DNA from: Polytrichum commune
Taxonomy: Eukaryota > Streptophyta > Polytrichopsida > Polytrichales > Polytrichaceae
Reading direction: 5' to 3'
NCBI GenBank assembly: GCA_950295325.1
Contig: OX485805.1
Span: forward strand, 3,348,501 to 3,412,500
DNA length: 64,000 bases
Shown here: piece by piece, positions 50,950-62,049 of the stretch
Numbering within the stretch: position 1 is the first letter of the stretch
Layout of the letters: every line of letters starts with the position of its first letter
Notes under the pieces: generated by a model
The model's database searches: none
What the model was told of the DNA's origin: nothing
What the model saw: only the letters and a program-made list of their open reading frames with translations
Translations under genes and position numbers: made by a program

Positions 50950-52150
50950 AGTTCATCACTTTTATCCCAATATCTAGGACATATGGTAGATGTAACCCCT
51001 TCCACCAGTGGTCCTTGTGGAAGCTCCTTGCTAACAAAGATAAAGATGAAGATGAAGATGCAGGGTGCAAGAGGGTGCAGTTTAAAATCTAAATGTTACA
51101 AAACTATGGCCTATACATCTGGAGGTTTTTAGAGAAGATGGAGATTACCATGCATTGAACTTATCTCAAATTATGTTTACAAGCCACTCTGCCAAAAAGT
51201 TCTAATACCAGTGCCTCTGTCCTAATATCTAGGAGTTTTGTAGATGTATCCCTCATACTAGTGGTCCTTGAGGAAGCTCAACATGCCCTTACTGATGAAG
51301 ATAAAGATCACAATCAAGATGGAGATGGGTGCGAGACTACAATCAGACTTCAGAGTTGGAGTGTAGCATTTTACATGTTACGAGCATGTGACATGTATGC
51401 CTGCATGTTTTTATAAAGAACGTGGAGATTAACATGCATACCACAAACTCATGTTACAAGCCACTCTGTCGAAGATGATCAAAACGCGCCTTGGAGTTAA
51501 CCGGTACCTCTGTACTAATATCTAGGAATTTCATAGATGCATCCCTCTTTACAGTGATCCTCGAGGAAGCTCAACATATCCTTGCTGATGAAGAATGAAG
51601 GTGTGGGTGCAAAGAGAAACAAACTTCAGGGAGAAGAGTAGAATTTAAACGTCACAAAAATATCACATGTATATCTGCATGTTATTCAAGATGGGTTCAC
51701 AATCAAAGACATTGATTACATGCGTACCTCAAACCTCATATTATACATCAAAACTTCGGAAGTTGAACACAAGCCACGCTGATCAAGTTGTTTCATTGCC
51801 TCCCAGGTCCCAATATCTAGGGCCGTTTAGATGCAACCCGTTCCCAGGGATAGTGGTCCTTGTGGAAGAACATCAACATCCGATTGACATATCCTTACTG
51901 ATTTTTTAAGAAACTCGACCTGCATACCGCATGGTATTGAAGAAGAAGTGATTATTAATAAACTCACATTTTACAAGTCGAACCTCCGAAGACGAACACC
52001 CATATGGAGGCGCGCCTTGGAGGAGTTTGACATCCATACCTCTGGCCTAATATCTAGGATTGCAGTAGATGTTCGCGCCCTTGGACGCTCGAGCTCGACG
52101 TGAAGAGGGAGATGAAGATGAAGTGATGAGTGCGCAAAAGGAAGCAGACG
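50950..52150. repeat. Tandem array 2: five units of about 240-295 bp
   Basis: The phrase 'aatatctagg' followed by 'tagatg.atccc...agtggtccttg.ggaagctcaacat' recurs near 50970, 51225, 51520, 51813 and 52050. Further shared words are 'gatgaagat', 'tgcatgtt' and 'ttacaagccactctg'. It directly follows array 1, but its unit is different. Confidence 0.88.
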
Positions 52151-52489
52151 TGAGGGTGGAGTGGTGTATTTATATATTACGAAAAGAAATGACTTTGTAA
52201 AAAATTCCATTAATACCAGAAGTTTGACTTGTAATAAAAACAACCTCGCCAAAAGTGGCAAAACCACGATGAGGCTCGTAGTGAGTGACTTATTATTATC
52301 ATACTAATAATAATAACCCGTTCTTTGGATAAGGGCCCACCCTGTCAACCATGTGTATCATCAAAAGCTGAAAGCCTTTATGTCGAGTCTATCCGTTCAT
52401 TAAGTAAGTGTGACGCAAAAGACCGGAAGAAGTGCAGTAAAACTGACACAAGCAGGTCACTTTTAAGCTTTCCTCTGAATCGATGAAAC

Positions 52490-52885
52490 AGGAGAACCAA
52501 TGATCGAGGAGAAACGACAGCTAGTTGCAGGTGAACGAGTTGAGTTTGAGAAACAACCGGTTGAAGTTCAAGACTTCAGGAGAATTACTGATCACTTTAG
52601 AGGAATTTATGGAATTTACCTCAAATTAGTATACAAAAACCGAAGGATGTCAGAATGTAACCGGTTGGACTTGCAAACACTAAGATCTCAACCGATTATG
52701 CCCCAAAATCTCCCCAATCACTGCCACTGATTACAGATGAACCAGTTGAGTTTGAAAGATAGCCAGTTCAAGTTCAAGACTTCAGGAGAACTACCCATCA
52801 TTTTAGAGGAATATATGGAATATATGGAATATACCTCACATTCGATCACAACATGTAACTGGGTGGACTTGGAAACACTGCCTGG
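52490..52885 (+). repeat. Dispersed 'ACCGGTTGAAG' repeat, tandem double copy
   Basis: Two direct copies lie at 52495-52700 and 52735-52880, each with 'cagttgagtttgaaa', 'gacttcaggagaa.tac', 'cattttagaggaat' and 'ttggacttg.aaacac'. The first keeps a frame (VEFEKQPVEVQDFRRITDHF) also seen near 63.9 kb. Confidence 0.75.
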
Positions 52886-54480
52886 AACTACTTCTTTTTG
52901 TTGTTGTTGTTGTGAAGGCCTTCTACAAATTGTCATTTTAGACCATTCGATGTCGAGCTTGAAACGTCGAAGGTGGATTCAGTTAGGTTTTGCCGGAGAT
53001 GGAAGGTTTTCCTCGTTCCGCATCTCAATACTAAAAAGCTCAACATCTTAAACAATATAACCTAGTCAATGTGTACCAAAATCATTGCGGAGGCCGAACT
53101 TCATGTTTAATTTGGACGGTGAATCGCGACTTTTGTCGACACCGTCAACCTCGTGAAGGTCACCCATTGAGTCGGGAGCCGTACATGAAAGCTTGTGGGG
53201 GAGCAACCTAGCTAGGCGATGGCGAGAAATGTATTGCCTCGGACCCACAAAAAAAGAAACACTAATTTTCGTGCGGTATGCTAGTTAGTTAGTGTAGGGC
53301 GTGCAGCGTTGGAGCACTTACTACGACGACATTGCACTCACAAGCATCGGGATGCTTATAATTAAGTCCCGATTCTTTAGGGTTTGATTGAAGGGGCGGT
53401 TTGTTGACACATTCGTTCACCAAGTTGCTTCAACACGGACTTCGAAAGCCCATGTTTCTCCTTAAAAGTTGATTTTTCCACACCCCTTTCATTGAGTCGT
53501 GGACTCTATGAAAAGGGCGCTCGCATCGAAGTGGATTTTCGTTGCCCCATAGCCTAGGCGCCCAAAGCCGAGGGTTTCGATTTAAACTACATATTCACTC
53601 GCTAGTGGTCAGAAAATCTTCTAGCATAATTTGGTGTATTAGATTTCTTAGGTTGAGTAGTTAGCAAGTTTCACTGCCATAACCATCACTAGGTAGTAGC
53701 TTTAAAATATGTAGCTATGTTTCCAACGGCAAACGTGTTTTACAAATTGAGGCAAACATCTCCAAATAGAATATTGTAATCCCATCAATTCTAACTTTCT
53801 TGATTCGACACGTAGATTTTGATTGGTGTGCTTGGTTAAGTGAGGATGAAACAACAAACACCATAAAAACATGATTTTCAATCTGGGTTTTGGTTTGTTG
53901 GTGTTTCATCGTAGACCAATGCTAATGCAACACACATATGAAGATGTAAATATGATTAATAAAAGATGGAGAACAAGAAATAACGAATTAAATAACACCC
54001 GCAATACACATATGATCATGATTGCATCTCAATCCCAACTCTACAAATTGAAGTGACAGCCTTCATAACTTGCAACTTGTTAACCATATGATACAATTCT
54101 CAATCAAATCTAATGATCAAAACCGTGTGCAAGGTTGGAAGTGCCCACAAGTGGGCCATATACTTTCACCCATGACTGACTAAGTAGGTCGCACTAAAGT
54201 ACATGGGTGTTCTCAAACTTCTACCGAGAAGATTTCCACAACGAAACTTGTGTTGCATTAGCAAATCTACAATAAAGCATCAGCAAAAATTGGGTTGATC
54301 CTCCCTAGTTTAATGACAAAGGGAATTATTGTCCCCGAGCATACCTCTCATGCATCCAATATAACAACTTGACCCCCTAGAGGTTTGTTGCCGATTCATC
54401 TCAAATGACTTTGAGTAGACTAATGCAGGGTCTTTAAAGCTAAATCAGATATCAAATCAACTTTGAAAGTAACCTCCAAA
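52886..54480. other. Intergenic, no gene seen
   Basis: A more GC-rich patch at 53080-53590 has no long frame and no family resemblance that I can name. 53600-54480 is AT-rich. Confidence 0.4.
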
Positions 54481-54482
54481 CA

Positions 54483-54504
54483 ATATATATATATATATAT
54501 ATAA
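54483..54504. repeat. (TA)n microsatellite
   Basis: About ten TA units, in an AT-rich stretch. Confidence 0.9.
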
Positions 54505-54893
54505 TTGTATTTAAGTAAATTTAGACATATTCTCAAAAACTAGACTTTTTAGTTGCTTCAATTCTATCCTAGGATCCTGCGATACACTTTTGATATAACT
54601 AAATTTTATGGAAGATGTATGAATCCTTATTGATTGCTTGAGTTTTATGTTTTTGAATGCATATAAATAAGTTTTAAATAATCAAAATACAATCAAAACA
54701 ACTGCTATAATATTATCACTATCAATTCTACATATTCTATCGGAAGATCTTACCATACAATCCTAACACAAGATCCTATAATAGAATTCAACATGTTACA
54801 ATTATGGACATGGACTTAGTTTAATTTTACTTAAATATGTGTTTATTTCATGCCTTTATGTGGGATGAATGACAGGTATCCTCGTATAGGACC

Positions 54894-54920
54894 ACTCTCT
54901 CTCTCTCTCTCTCTCTCTCC
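54894..54920. repeat. (CT)n microsatellite
   Basis: Thirteen CT units, ending CCCTCTCC. Confidence 0.9.
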
Positions 54921-55590
54921 CTCTCCGTGATTAAGTTATGGTTACAATATCGAAAGTGCATGTTTGTTGATTCCTTCACCAAAATAATACATCCTCCCAA
55001 TCGTGCCCACTATTAAGTGCAGAGTAGTTACCCAAAATTTGATGACTTACTCCCATCATGTTCAAACGAGTGTCTTTACATTATTTGTTCATCGTTCCTC
55101 ACCCAACCACACACCAACCAAATGCAGTATACGGGTCCATTTACCCAACAAACACCCGCACGGTGCCTACAATACCACCACTATAACTATTAAATAGATC
55201 GGGTCGTGAATATCTTGTTTACAACATATGTATCTAGTAGACCTTGTAAGTGGATGATGCTTGTTTGGATGGATTTCTCGGGGGTCACGTGTGGCGCTCC
55301 CGCATTGGCCCACAACGGATGCCCAAGAGCCAATTGCCGGGCAAGAGCCACATGGGCACCGGCCTTTCATCCGCATCGGCTCCCAAATGGCACCACACCA
55401 CCCCACCACTTTAAAGCCTATCTTATCCCTCCCACAAGCTGGGAAACCCAACGCCATTTTCCGCATCACAAACTGACTTACCCTTTTCCACCCCATTTAC
55501 TGCCACCGAGCGCGCTGAGCTGGCGACCAGATAAGATTTGACGCGGGTCCAGCCGTGCGGGACGCTAGGCCAACTCGTTGTTGGTATCTA
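54921..55590. other. Intergenic, no gene seen
   Basis: Overlapping open frames on both strands at 55170-55540 fall in a GC-richer patch. They have no recognisable domain and no shared codon bias, so I do not call a gene. Confidence 0.35.
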
Positions 55591-56641
55591 GGGCCACTTC
55601 GCACACGAGCCAAGAGCCGTGACCTTGTCATGGTGAGCACCCTTGCCTCTCGTCCAAAGGCCGTAGCATGGGTGTTGGGGAAGCCGTTTTATGTAGTCAC
55701 GGGCCCTCAAGCATGGTGTGAAGTGAGAATGGATCATGTTGCAGAAGCATTGCGTATTTTGTTGGCGGGAAAAAGAAGGGAGGATGGGGTTTAGGGGTTT
55801 AGGGTTTAGGGTTTAGGGTTTAGGGTTTGATATAACATGTCTCAAATTGTATCAGTTTAAGAGAATTACTTGGTGGTGTTTGCCTGTCCTGGAATTTGTC
55901 CTGCTGGATTTTTTATTTTTTTTAAGTCATGGTCTCCTAGAATTTGCGTTTGGCCCACGTCTTGGAGGTGGGCCTGACTAAAATTCCGGGAGACCGTGAA
56001 ACCTTATCCATAGTCTGCCATGTAGGACTCCATGTAGACTTTTCATCCATAAAATCTCCTTTGGGCCTTTAGGCCTTCACCTTTGTGTGTGAAGTGAACT
56101 TGGACGGTCTCCGCCCTTTCGACCAATGAGAGTTGTTAGATTGTAATAGTCACGAGCCAAGATCCACAACCATGAAATAGTGAGAGCCCAAAGAAAGTGT
56201 CCAAAGACCGTCCCAACACACCTCCAAAATCATGTTGGTCACGGGCCCTCAAATGTAGTGCGAAGCCATATGTGACCAGGCCCTCAACCAAGTGCTATTT
56301 CAATGAATTTCCATCCAAGCGTATCCTCACACATGATAAAACATAATAAATCAACGGTTGTGAGCGTTCGCACTGCCATGGTCTCTCAATTTTGTGTGAG
56401 GCCTACCTCCAAGAGGTGTTTTCGGAAAATAGTCCAAGTAACCATCAAACACGATCCATTCGATGCCATGTAGGAATCCATGTAGACCTTTACCATCCAT
56501 CTTGCATTCACATACTCCGTCGGTCCCTCGAGCGCAGTGTGAAGCGAACTTGGACCGGCTCCGCCTTCTCCTCCACCAATGAGAGTGCTGGAAGTGTAAA
56601 AATGGTCACAGGCTCTCAGTCTCGTGTGTGTGAAGTGGCCC
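55591..56641. mobile_element. Composite Tourist-like element, two related halves
   Basis: The outer ends are GGGCCACTTCGCACACGAG (55591) and the inverse ending CTCGTGTGTGTGAAGTGGCC then C (56641), followed by TTA; the left flank is CTA. Inside, the terminal half 'cacgagcca.gagccgtgacc' recurs near 56150 and the 'ccatgtaggaatccatgtagac' segment occurs twice (about 56020 and 56470). One element therefore seems to have inserted into, or recombined with, another. A telomere-repeat block (55790-55835) lies within the left half. Confidence 0.75.
55790..55835 (+). repeat. Interstitial plant-type telomere repeat (TTTAGGG)
   Basis: Five exact TTTAGGG units run from 55798 to 55832, preceded by one with an extra G and followed by a partial TTTG. 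The heptamer is the canonical land-plant telomere repeat. Confidence 0.95.
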
Positions 56642-56954
56642 TTAGACAAAATAGAGCCGCGGTCGGTTCTCCCCCTTTGAGGAGCCGTTCTCACCTCACA
56701 TGGGGTAACAGCCATCGCGGGCCCCGCGCAAAGTGGTGGGCGCCCACCACGCACCAGGCGGGCGCCCAGTGGCAGGGCAGTCATGACTTGGCACGGGAGC
56801 CGAGACACGTCAGACAAGGGGATGAGCCCCACTTTAAAAGTGAAGTTAAGCAAAGAAAAGAGTGAGTGTGGTGTGGGTGGTGGTCCAAGCCTATCCTCTC
56901 GCCCTCAATATTTGGAGCCAAGGGCTCCCCAACACGCTTGCCTCGCCCCCCTCT

Positions 56955-57010
56955 CTCTCTCTATATATATATATAAATAACACTAAATAATTAACACACA
57001 CACACACAAT
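56955..57010. repeat. (CT)n(TA)n and (CA)n microsatellites
   Basis: A CTCTCT-TATATA tract at about 56950-56977 is followed after about 20 bases by six or seven CA units. Confidence 0.85.
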
Positions 57011-57288
57011 ACTACTTTATAAAGAAGAGCGGAGGATGTGTCGATTGGCTTTCTGTGTCCTGTCACGGCCACTATTAAGTTAGTCCTTTTCAGCTCCCTG
57101 CCAGGGAGTTCTCCCACCTTTCTCCCTTCCCTTTACTTACTTTAGCATTTCCCCACACAACGGATCCGTGAACGGGGAGAACCGCCACCTACTACACTAG
57201 CGTGTAGGGGATTTGGGGGAACCAACCCATACACTCGTTTTTTGTTGGATGTCTAAATCTTTGTATGGGTTGGTTTGCCCCAGCAAGT

Positions 57289-57672
57289 GTAGAGGCGCCC
57301 ATTATTGATCACTTGAGAGATTCTCCGCTCGATTGGTGAGGTATGAGGTGGTGTAAATTTCCCCCCCCCCCCCCGTGAAGGAAGTTAGAGAACACGAGGG
57401 TTGCCCAGAAGAAGAAAAAAATTGGTGATTTTCTTCTTTACTGTGGATGTTTGGAAGCCAGACGTTGGACCCGACATGTTACCAATGTCTAGAGTTTGTC
57501 ATCACCACCACTTGTTTTTTACTGTTCATTTGTTCTCGTTTTGGTACTTGAAACCAGGATATGTGTCAAGGCACTATTGGTTCCAGTTTGGTTGAAATAT
57601 AGTTCCAACATGATTGAAATTACGGTACCCTCTAGATTGCCGATGGGGTATTGGTCGGGAACAAGTGCCTTT
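57289..57672. mobile_element. MITE with TAGAGGCGCC end, copy 3 (inverted)
   Basis: TAGAGGCGCCCATTATTGATCA then 'cttgagagattctccgc' is the inverse of the right end of the 38.8-kb copy. 'gatttgccgatggggt..tggtcgggaacaagtgcc' is the inverse of its left end, where the terminus is damaged. It contains a C14 run at about 57361. Confidence 0.65.
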
Positions 57673-57899
57673 GTTGTGAATAGTTGTGTTACTGTGGGAT
57701 ACAAAAAAGATTCATAGCCCATGTTCAATTTTTAGAGTAAAATTAGAGTGGGCTACGATATAATTGTTTTCCTAGACAATTTATGTGGGTGATTCTTTTA
57801 TTTTGTGCTACTTTTGATTTATGACTGATATCCAATGTGTTGGTCCAAAGTCTTCATGAAGACTTAGAGGGGTCTAGATTGTATATATGAAATTAGTAA

Positions 57900-57990
57900 A
57901 GAACGAACGGAAGATCACAACATGTAAAATTGGTTGGACTTGGAAGCGTTAGGGTCTTGACTGATTTAGTTGTGCCTGCAAATCTCCCCA
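57900..57990 (+). repeat. Partial 'ACCGGTTG' repeat
   Basis: Contains 'gaagatcacaacatgtaaaattggttggacttggaagcgttaggg' with the last part 'aaatctccccaa'. It joins directly to the MITE that follows. Confidence 0.6.
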
Positions 57991-58024
57991 AAAACTATCA
58001 CACGAGTATGTGTAGTAAGTACAC

Positions 58025-58294
58025 TCTAACCTTTCTAATATCATGCACGTGATATTAAGGAAGTATGTAGTTGTTGACATGGATGCATGATAATAGAGAA
58101 GTAGTGTAGCATGTGACATTATGGAATAACACAAAGTCAACATTCCAACAATGACGATAATGAATATGATGACAATGTGATGCGTGCGAGCTTGTGGTTT
58201 GAATGTTTTGGTGGATTATTTTAATGTCGGAAGTTATGATATAAGAGAGGGAGTGACATTATGGAAGGTGACATTACGGAGGTTAGTGTGTATC
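58025..58294. mobile_element. MITE with CTAACC...AATGTCAC ends, copy 3
   Basis: Left end ACTCTAACCTTTCTAATATC, inverse right end ACACTAACCTCCGTAATGTC. The interior 'catgataatagagaa.tagtgta' and 'gacattatggaataacacaaagtcaacatt' is nearly identical to 17305-17656. Confidence 0.7.
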
Positions 58295-58884
58295 TAATGA
58301 TTTTCCACAATCTAGATTCTACACTGATGTATGCGATTAGGGTGGCCCTCACACTACTACTACTCTAGTTACAGATCGACTAGTTCATGTTCCTGAATTA
58401 CCGATTCGTAATCAAAATTTTAGGAAACTATAGTAGTCAAGCCATATTGTAGAAGAGGAAAAGTTGTACTTTAGTAAAAGGTTTGGAACAATTGAAGCAT
58501 TTCCGTCAAGTACAACATAACATTACTCAACGTTCAGCTCTCGTTATGTGGGCTCTCAAAAAATAACAATGATATGCTTGAAATGTTGTGTGGGGAGACT
58601 CGGATTCTAGACGAGGCCACACACGTTTGAAAAATGTTGGTTTGAAAACGGAGTTTGGTAACGCCACCTTCCCACTTGAATTTAGCTAAGCCTAAAAGTT
58701 GGTTCTAGAAACATGGCCTTCACACCATTGAGACTATCTAGTCCTGAGCCTAATCGGCAAATGATGTGGCATGGTTTAAAAGTGGAGGTTTAAAGCCTCA
58801 AGCACCGACCCTCCCATCAGTACCTAGACATGAGGCAAGAATGTAGGAGTTTTGAAAGTGTCGCATCCCACCCTTGTGATTGGT

Positions 58885-58985
58885 TGCTTTTAGTCTTTAA
58901 CCTTGAAGTCCTTTAACCTTTAACCTTGAAGTCTTTTAATCTTTAACCTTGAAGTCCTTTAATCTCGAAGTCCTTTAACCTTGGC
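58885..58985 (+). repeat. Short tandem repeat of about 20 bp
   Basis: The unit CTTTAACCTTGAAGTCCTTT repeats about five times with point changes. Confidence 0.85.
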
Positions 58986-59199
58986 TTACCAAACTCTATT
59001 CCATAACCGACGTTTTTGAACGTGTGCAGCCCCTCCCCTTCAAATTGAACTCCCAACATCTCATTGTTATAGTATGAGAACCCAAATCGAGTCCGGGAAC
59101 TAACGTAATGAATCAGTGAATAACCGATTATAATAATAAAAAGTAAGGATAGCAACCAAGTAGTTGGTTCAACATTCTCCCCCACATGTCCAAGTAAAA

Positions 59200-59712
59200 G
59201 GGCCACTTCACACATGAGCCAAGAGCCTTGACCATGAAACAGTGAGAGCCCAAAAGAAAGTGTCCAAAGGCCGTCCCAACACACCTCCCAAACCACACAG
59301 TGTGATCACAAATCCTCAAGTATAGTGTGAAGTCATACGTGACCGGGCCCTCAACCAAATACTACTTCAATGAATTCTAATCACGCACGGTCCTCACACA
59401 TGCTAAAATAGAATAAATCAACGGTTATAAGCATTCGCAGTGCCATGGTCTCCCGGTTTTCTGTGAGGCCTACCTCTACGAGATAGTTTCTAAAAACAGT
59501 CCAAGTGATCATGAAACATGATCCATTCGACACCATGTAGGAATCCATGTAGACTCTACATCCATCTTGCATTCACATACTCCGTTGGTCCCTCAAGCAT
59601 AGTGTGAAGCAGCGAACTTGGACCGGCTCCGCCACAGTTTTCCACCAATGAGCGTCACTGCTTGAAGTATCATAATGGTCACGGGCTCTCAGTCTCGTGT
59701 GTGAAGTGGCCC
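59200..59712. mobile_element. 513-bp Tourist-like MITE
   Basis: Begins GGGCCACTTCACACATGAG and ends CTCGTGTGTGAAGTGGCCC. It is an inverted-orientation relative of 24827-25316, with 'aacacacctcc.aaa', 'catagtgtgaag' and 'atgtaggaatccatgtagac' in the matching order. The flanking triplets (AAA, TAC) do not match. Confidence 0.82.
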
Positions 59713-59935
59713 TACTAAGTCAGGTGTCTAGATCACCATCGTGACCCAGACCAACACGAGCCACCACATAACATAGAGCCCAATAATAGTAATTCTCAAC
59801 ACAAGTGCAAGCCAGTGAGCTTCCTTAAAATCGCCTCATCATCTTGTGTGTGTGGCCTATTCATCATGCTCGTGATCAGCATGACGCATTCACAATGCAC
59901 GTGACCGAATATTATCGTAATTTTAATATATATAA

Positions 59936-60091
59936 ATGCAACAACAACAGCAACAACAAGAACAACAAGAACAACATCAAGTGAAGCTCAACCACAAGCA
60001 GCCACTTGCTGCTATCTGGGGGAAGAAATCCTCTGTCAGAGGCTGGGGACCGGGACTGGTCATAGACACTTTGCTCCACATTATAATTTAG
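59936..60091 (+). other. Short polyglutamine frame, possible exon remnant
   Basis: From ATG 59938 the frame reads MQQQQQQQEQQEQHQVKLN and ends after about 50 codons. The piece 'gtgaagctca.ccacaagca' recurs at 60185. Nothing else supports a gene, so I regard it as a low-complexity frame or a fragment. Confidence 0.2.
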
Positions 60092-60390
60092 AGGAGTAGA
60101 TTCCAAGGATGTCGATCGAGAAGCTTTTTATAATGCGCCCTCGTGCGGTGGTGATAAGAACACGGTGGAGGAATATGCTCCGTGCAGTGAAGCTCAGCCA
60201 CAAGCACGGCGACACCTGCCTTTAGGACTTTGACAACTAGACACTCCACCAAACGGCCATGAAAGTGTGGATGGATCCCAACTTCCCAAGTTTGAAAGAA
60301 AGTCCGTCCCAACCTCCGTCTCGATTCCCGGTGCAGTGTCCGGGGAATTTGTTGGGGGCAGAATCGGTTGCGATCCTGGTGTTTTTCCAA

Positions 60391-60640
60391 GTCCGATCGG
60401 TTGCATGTTGATGTTTTCGTGTCTGATCGGTTGCATGTTGATGTTTCCATGTCCTATCGGTTGCATGTTGATGCTTTCATGTCCGATCGGTTGCATGTAG
60501 ATGTTTCCATGTCCGATCGGTTGCATGTTGATGTTTTCATGTCCGATCGGTTGCATGGTGATGTTTCCATGTCCGATCGGTTGCATGTTGATGCTTTCAT
60601 GTCCGATCGGTTGCATGTTGACGTTTCCATATACAATCGT
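60391..60640. repeat. 30-bp minisatellite, eight copies
   Basis: The unit GTCCGATCGGTTGCATGTTG then ATGTTTCCAT repeats with an exact 30-bp period from 60391 to 60630, with a ninth broken unit. Units alternate between GTTTTCAT/GCTTTCAT and GTTTCCAT, a 60-bp higher-order pattern. Since 30 is a multiple of three, frames stay open on both strands (minus: repeated MQPIGHGNIN). Confidence 0.95.
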
Positions 60641-61640
60641 GTTTGAAAACCATTTCCTTCGTGATTTTTGAAGCTCATATGGATATCTTATTTGTTATCA
60701 TCGGAAGTGGTGCTTCTAAACCTCGTTACATGTCCCCCCCCCCCCCCTCTCCAACTTATGTTGACAGTTGAGCTTAAGAATGGTTAGTGCATTTTGGGCA
60801 CAAAGTCGAGTCTTTGTTAAATGCAGGTCGTTTTGGTGATTGTTCTTAGTTCACACCTAACGACAAACACCACTTGAATTTAGAGGTGCGATTAAAGAAC
60901 AATGACCGTGAAAGGTTTGCATAGTTTGGGTTGAGGAAGGGCCACGTTCTCATCCCAACCTCAACTCCGACTTCGATACTTGAATATCCCAATATTGGAT
61001 GATAGTATAGGTTGAAGTTGGAGGCATTCCCACCCCTACCTTAAAATCCTGACATAATCCAGATCGACCTCATTAGGCCCCTCCAACTGAACAATATATA
61101 CAATAGTTAAGCATGTTGCTTCTAACTTGCATGAACTTGCAAAGAGGAGCACACCATTTTGATATTAGTTACTATTTGGAGTTACACATGGTTATAAAGT
61201 TTTTACCGTTAATTGAGTTTGTACCAAGTAAACATGTTAATGTTCTATAATGTCCAAACAACCAAGTTTTACCCTCATTGGTGATTAAAAAATAAGATCT
61301 ATAGTAAAATAGTTCTTATAGCCCCGCATAAATCCGAATAGTACGTGACACAAGATAAGATAAATGGTGTACTTTATAAACATAACTGGGAAAGGACGAT
61401 CACTCATATCGCCTGGTGCCAAGTGGAGTATAATAGGAAGGTGACTGTTTAGAGATAAGTGTTGCCACGTGGAGGAAGCTCATTGGTGAAATGATTAGAT
61501 GGGTAGGTACCTCCCCATGACACGTCATAGCAAAAGACAATGTGATGTGGATTTTGTGGTCTTCTTTGGAAGAGCTGTAAAAATTAAGGTAAAGGTAAGG
61601 TAAGGTAGGTGTGTGTTGTTTGGATACTTATTTCTCTTCA
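60641..61640. other. Intergenic with a C13 run and a partial dispersed repeat
   Basis: A run of about 13 C lies at 60734. A partial copy of the 35.6-kb repeat occupies about 60745-60910. The rest shows nothing recognisable. Confidence 0.45.
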
Positions 61641-61643
61641 CAT

Positions 61644-62049
61644 CTAGAGTAGAGATGCCTATAACCAAGCACTTAAGAGATTCTACGCCAAATCTAGAGA
61701 AGTATAAGATGGTGTGATTTTTTCCTCATGTAGGAAGATAGAAGTCAGGAGGGTCTGCAAATAATTTGTAATTTTATTCTTTAAATTGAAGTTATTGTGA
61801 TTTTTTGAAGTCAAAAGTTGGCCTGTACATATTACCAATATCTAGAGTCTACCGTAACCGCTCATTGAACTTCTCATTTCCTCCTCATTTTTAGCACTCA
61901 AAACCAAGACACGTGTCATGGCATTATTGGTTCTCGCCTTTACCAAAAATTAGTTTTAGTCATATCAAAATTTCGTCCCAGCCTAATCGAAATTCTAGTA
62001 CCCTATAGATTGGCAATGGGGTCATGGTCAGGAATAGGCACCTCTATTA
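61644..62049. mobile_element. MITE with TAGAGTAGAG ends, copy 4 (inverted)
   Basis: Begins TAGAGTAGAGATGCCTATAA and ends 'ggtcaggaataggcacctctatta'. The order of interior words is the inverse of 38845-39229 and the same as 57289-57672. Confidence 0.7.

Noticed and set aside
53080-53590. GC-richer patch resembling retrotransposon or host gene sequence
   Set aside because: Frames are short, no primer-binding site, polypurine tract or protease/RT motif was found.
56386-56865. Paired 155/157-codon frames on opposite strands
   Set aside because: They overlie the Tourist-like MITE and its flank; related DNA elsewhere in the window has stops in these frames.
60391-60640. Possible CRISPR array
   Set aside because: Units are contiguous with no unique spacers and the host is a eukaryote, so this is a minisatellite.
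60194-60678. Repeat-protein frames (MQPIGHGNIN-type and others) on both strands
   Set aside because: Created by the 30-bp minisatellite; three frames stay open equally and the flanks show no exon signals.
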